Part shown: piece by piece, positions 4,792 to 5,437 of the stretch
How the letters are laid out: each line of letters starts with the position of its first letter
Numbering within the stretch: the first letter of the stretch is position 1
DNA from: Dermatophilaceae bacterium
Lineage (GTDB): Bacteria; Actinomycetota; Actinomycetes; Actinomycetales; Dermatophilaceae
Assembly: GCA_013361975.1 (NCBI GenBank)
Contig: JABFXB010000320.1
Coordinates: forward strand, 1-5,437
Direction: 5' to 3'
DNA: 5,437 bases
Notes under the pieces: generated by a model
Told to the model about the DNA's origin: nothing
The model's database searches: none
Seen by the model: only the letters and a program-made list of their open reading frames with translations
Made by a program: the position numbers and the translations under genes

Positions 4792-5437
4792 GTGGGGGCG
4801 TTCGTCGGCCGGACCCGGCGGCCGGGGCCGGGCCTGCTGCGAGCGGGCGCGCTGTGCCTCCATGTGTGCGTCGAACTCGGCCCGCCAGGTGTCGCTGACG
4901 GCGATGCCGCTGCGGCGGGCCTCTTCGGTCGAGAGCTCGACGGGGAAACCGTACGTGTCGTGGAGCACGAACAGCTCGGCCCCGGTGACGCCCGTCTCCC
5001 GGTACTCCGCGAGGTGGCTGATGCCGCGACGCAGCGTGCGGCGGAAGGCGCGCTCCTCGCGCGACAGGACGGCGACGACGTCCTCGACGTGCTCGGTGAC
5101 CTCGGGGTGGGCCCGCTCGTAGACCGCTGCCACGGTCGGCACGAGCAGCACGGCGAGGTCGTCCTCGAGACCGAGGTCGAGGGCGAAGCGCACGGCGCGG
5201 CGCACGAGCCGCCGGAGGACGTAGCCGTGCGCCTTGTTGGCCGGCCGCACCCCGTCGACGGCGAGGAAGGTGGCCCCGCAGAGGTGGTCGGCGATGACGC
5301 GCATCGCCATGGTCTCGTCGTCGTAGCTCCTGCCCGACAGCTCCTCGAGCCGCTCGACGATCGGCCAGAGCAGGCTGATGCGGAAGATGTCGCTCGTGCC
5401 CGCCGCGGCGGCCGCGATGCGCGACAGGCCGCCGCCG
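4789..5437 (-). CDS. Alanyl-tRNA synthetase-like protein lacking editing and C-Ala domains (5' end beyond right edge)
   Basis: The visible 215 residues begin inside class II motif 3 (GGGLSRI) and continue through the alanyl-tRNA synthetase tRNA-recognition domain: MAMRVIADHLCGATFLAVDGVRPANKAHGYVLRRLVRRAVRF at 43-84, a helical middle part with LSREERAFRRTLRRGI at 124-139, and LHDTYGFPVELSTEEARRSGI at 158-178. N67 and D160 align with E. coli AlaS N303 and D400, which read the G3:U70 base pair of tRNA-Ala. The protein ends at TAG 4791-4789 after a Pro/Arg tail, where housekeeping AlaS (about 880 residues) would continue into editing and C-Ala domains. The N-terminal 461 residues of E. coli AlaS can charge tRNA, so an active enzyme is conceivable. 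In motif 3 Ser replaces the Glu of the usual GLERI, while Arg is kept. It may be a paralogue that supplies Ala-tRNA or alanylates another acceptor; the genome's main alaS is probably elsewhere. Confidence 0.85.
   Translation of the reverse strand, partial: GGGLSRIAAAAAGTSDIFRISLLWPIVERLEELSGRSYDDETMAMRVIADHLCGATFLAVDGVRPANKAHGYVLRRLVRRAVRFALDLGLEDDLAVLLVPTVAAVYERAHPEVTEHVEDVVAVLSREERAFRRTLRRGISHLAEYRETGVTGAELFVLHDTYGFPVELSTEEARRSGIAVSDTWRAEFDAHMEAQRARSQQARPRPPGPADERPH

Noticed and set aside
4101..4898. 265-residue plus-strand frame opposite pyrE
   Set aside because: Antisense to an unmistakable pyrE, with no family resemblance.
4789..5437. AlaS-like gene as a frameshifted or decayed housekeeping alaS
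   Set aside because: The visible frame is intact with conserved motifs to its end, and no editing-domain sequence appears in any frame after the stop, where pyrE follows within 10 nt. The 5' part is not visible, so this is not fully excluded.

Overview
The window is GC-rich throughout, with GC-ending codons, GTG starts, leaderless-type promoters (TANNNT 6-7 nt before the start codon) and a DinB-like protein of the mycothiol-dependent maleylpyruvate isomerase superfamily. Together these point to a high-GC actinobacterium. The species cannot be told from the sequence. The window is chromosomal in character: no mobile element, CRISPR array, tRNA or rRNA is visible.

Layout from left to right: the first 74 codons of a SpoU/TrmH-type RNA methyltransferase (minus, running off the left edge); a DedA/VTT membrane protein (plus); a two-domain protein joining a DinB-like metal-binding domain to a SnoaL/NTF2-like domain (plus); a 13-bp hairpin between converging genes; lemA (minus) with a long Pro/Ala/Ser tail; a divergent promoter region; a two-gene plus-strand operon of a DUF1905 protein and a conserved protein of unknown function with a CxxC motif, overlapping by 4 nt; pyrE (minus), whose 3' end overlaps the CxxC gene by 37 nt; and the 3' part of an alanyl-tRNA synthetase-like gene (minus, running off the right edge), which stops before any editing or C-Ala domain.

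The minus-strand genes (AlaS-like, pyrE, lemA, methyltransferase) are separated by two plus-strand pairs. A pyrE gene near a SpoU-like methyltransferase is also known in other actinobacteria (Rv0382c and Rv0380c in Mycobacterium tuberculosis). The genes do not form one pathway: they cover pyrimidine synthesis, RNA modification, aminoacylation-like activity, membrane lipid or transport homeostasis, and several poorly understood functions.

The most interesting points are the editing-less AlaS-like protein, which keeps the two residues that read the G3:U70 base pair but has an altered class II motif 3; its stop codon lying inside the predicted pyrE -10 box; three promoters built for leaderless translation; the DinB-SnoaL fusion; and the conserved but unexplained DUF1905/CxxC gene pair. 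No large undescribed system is evident.
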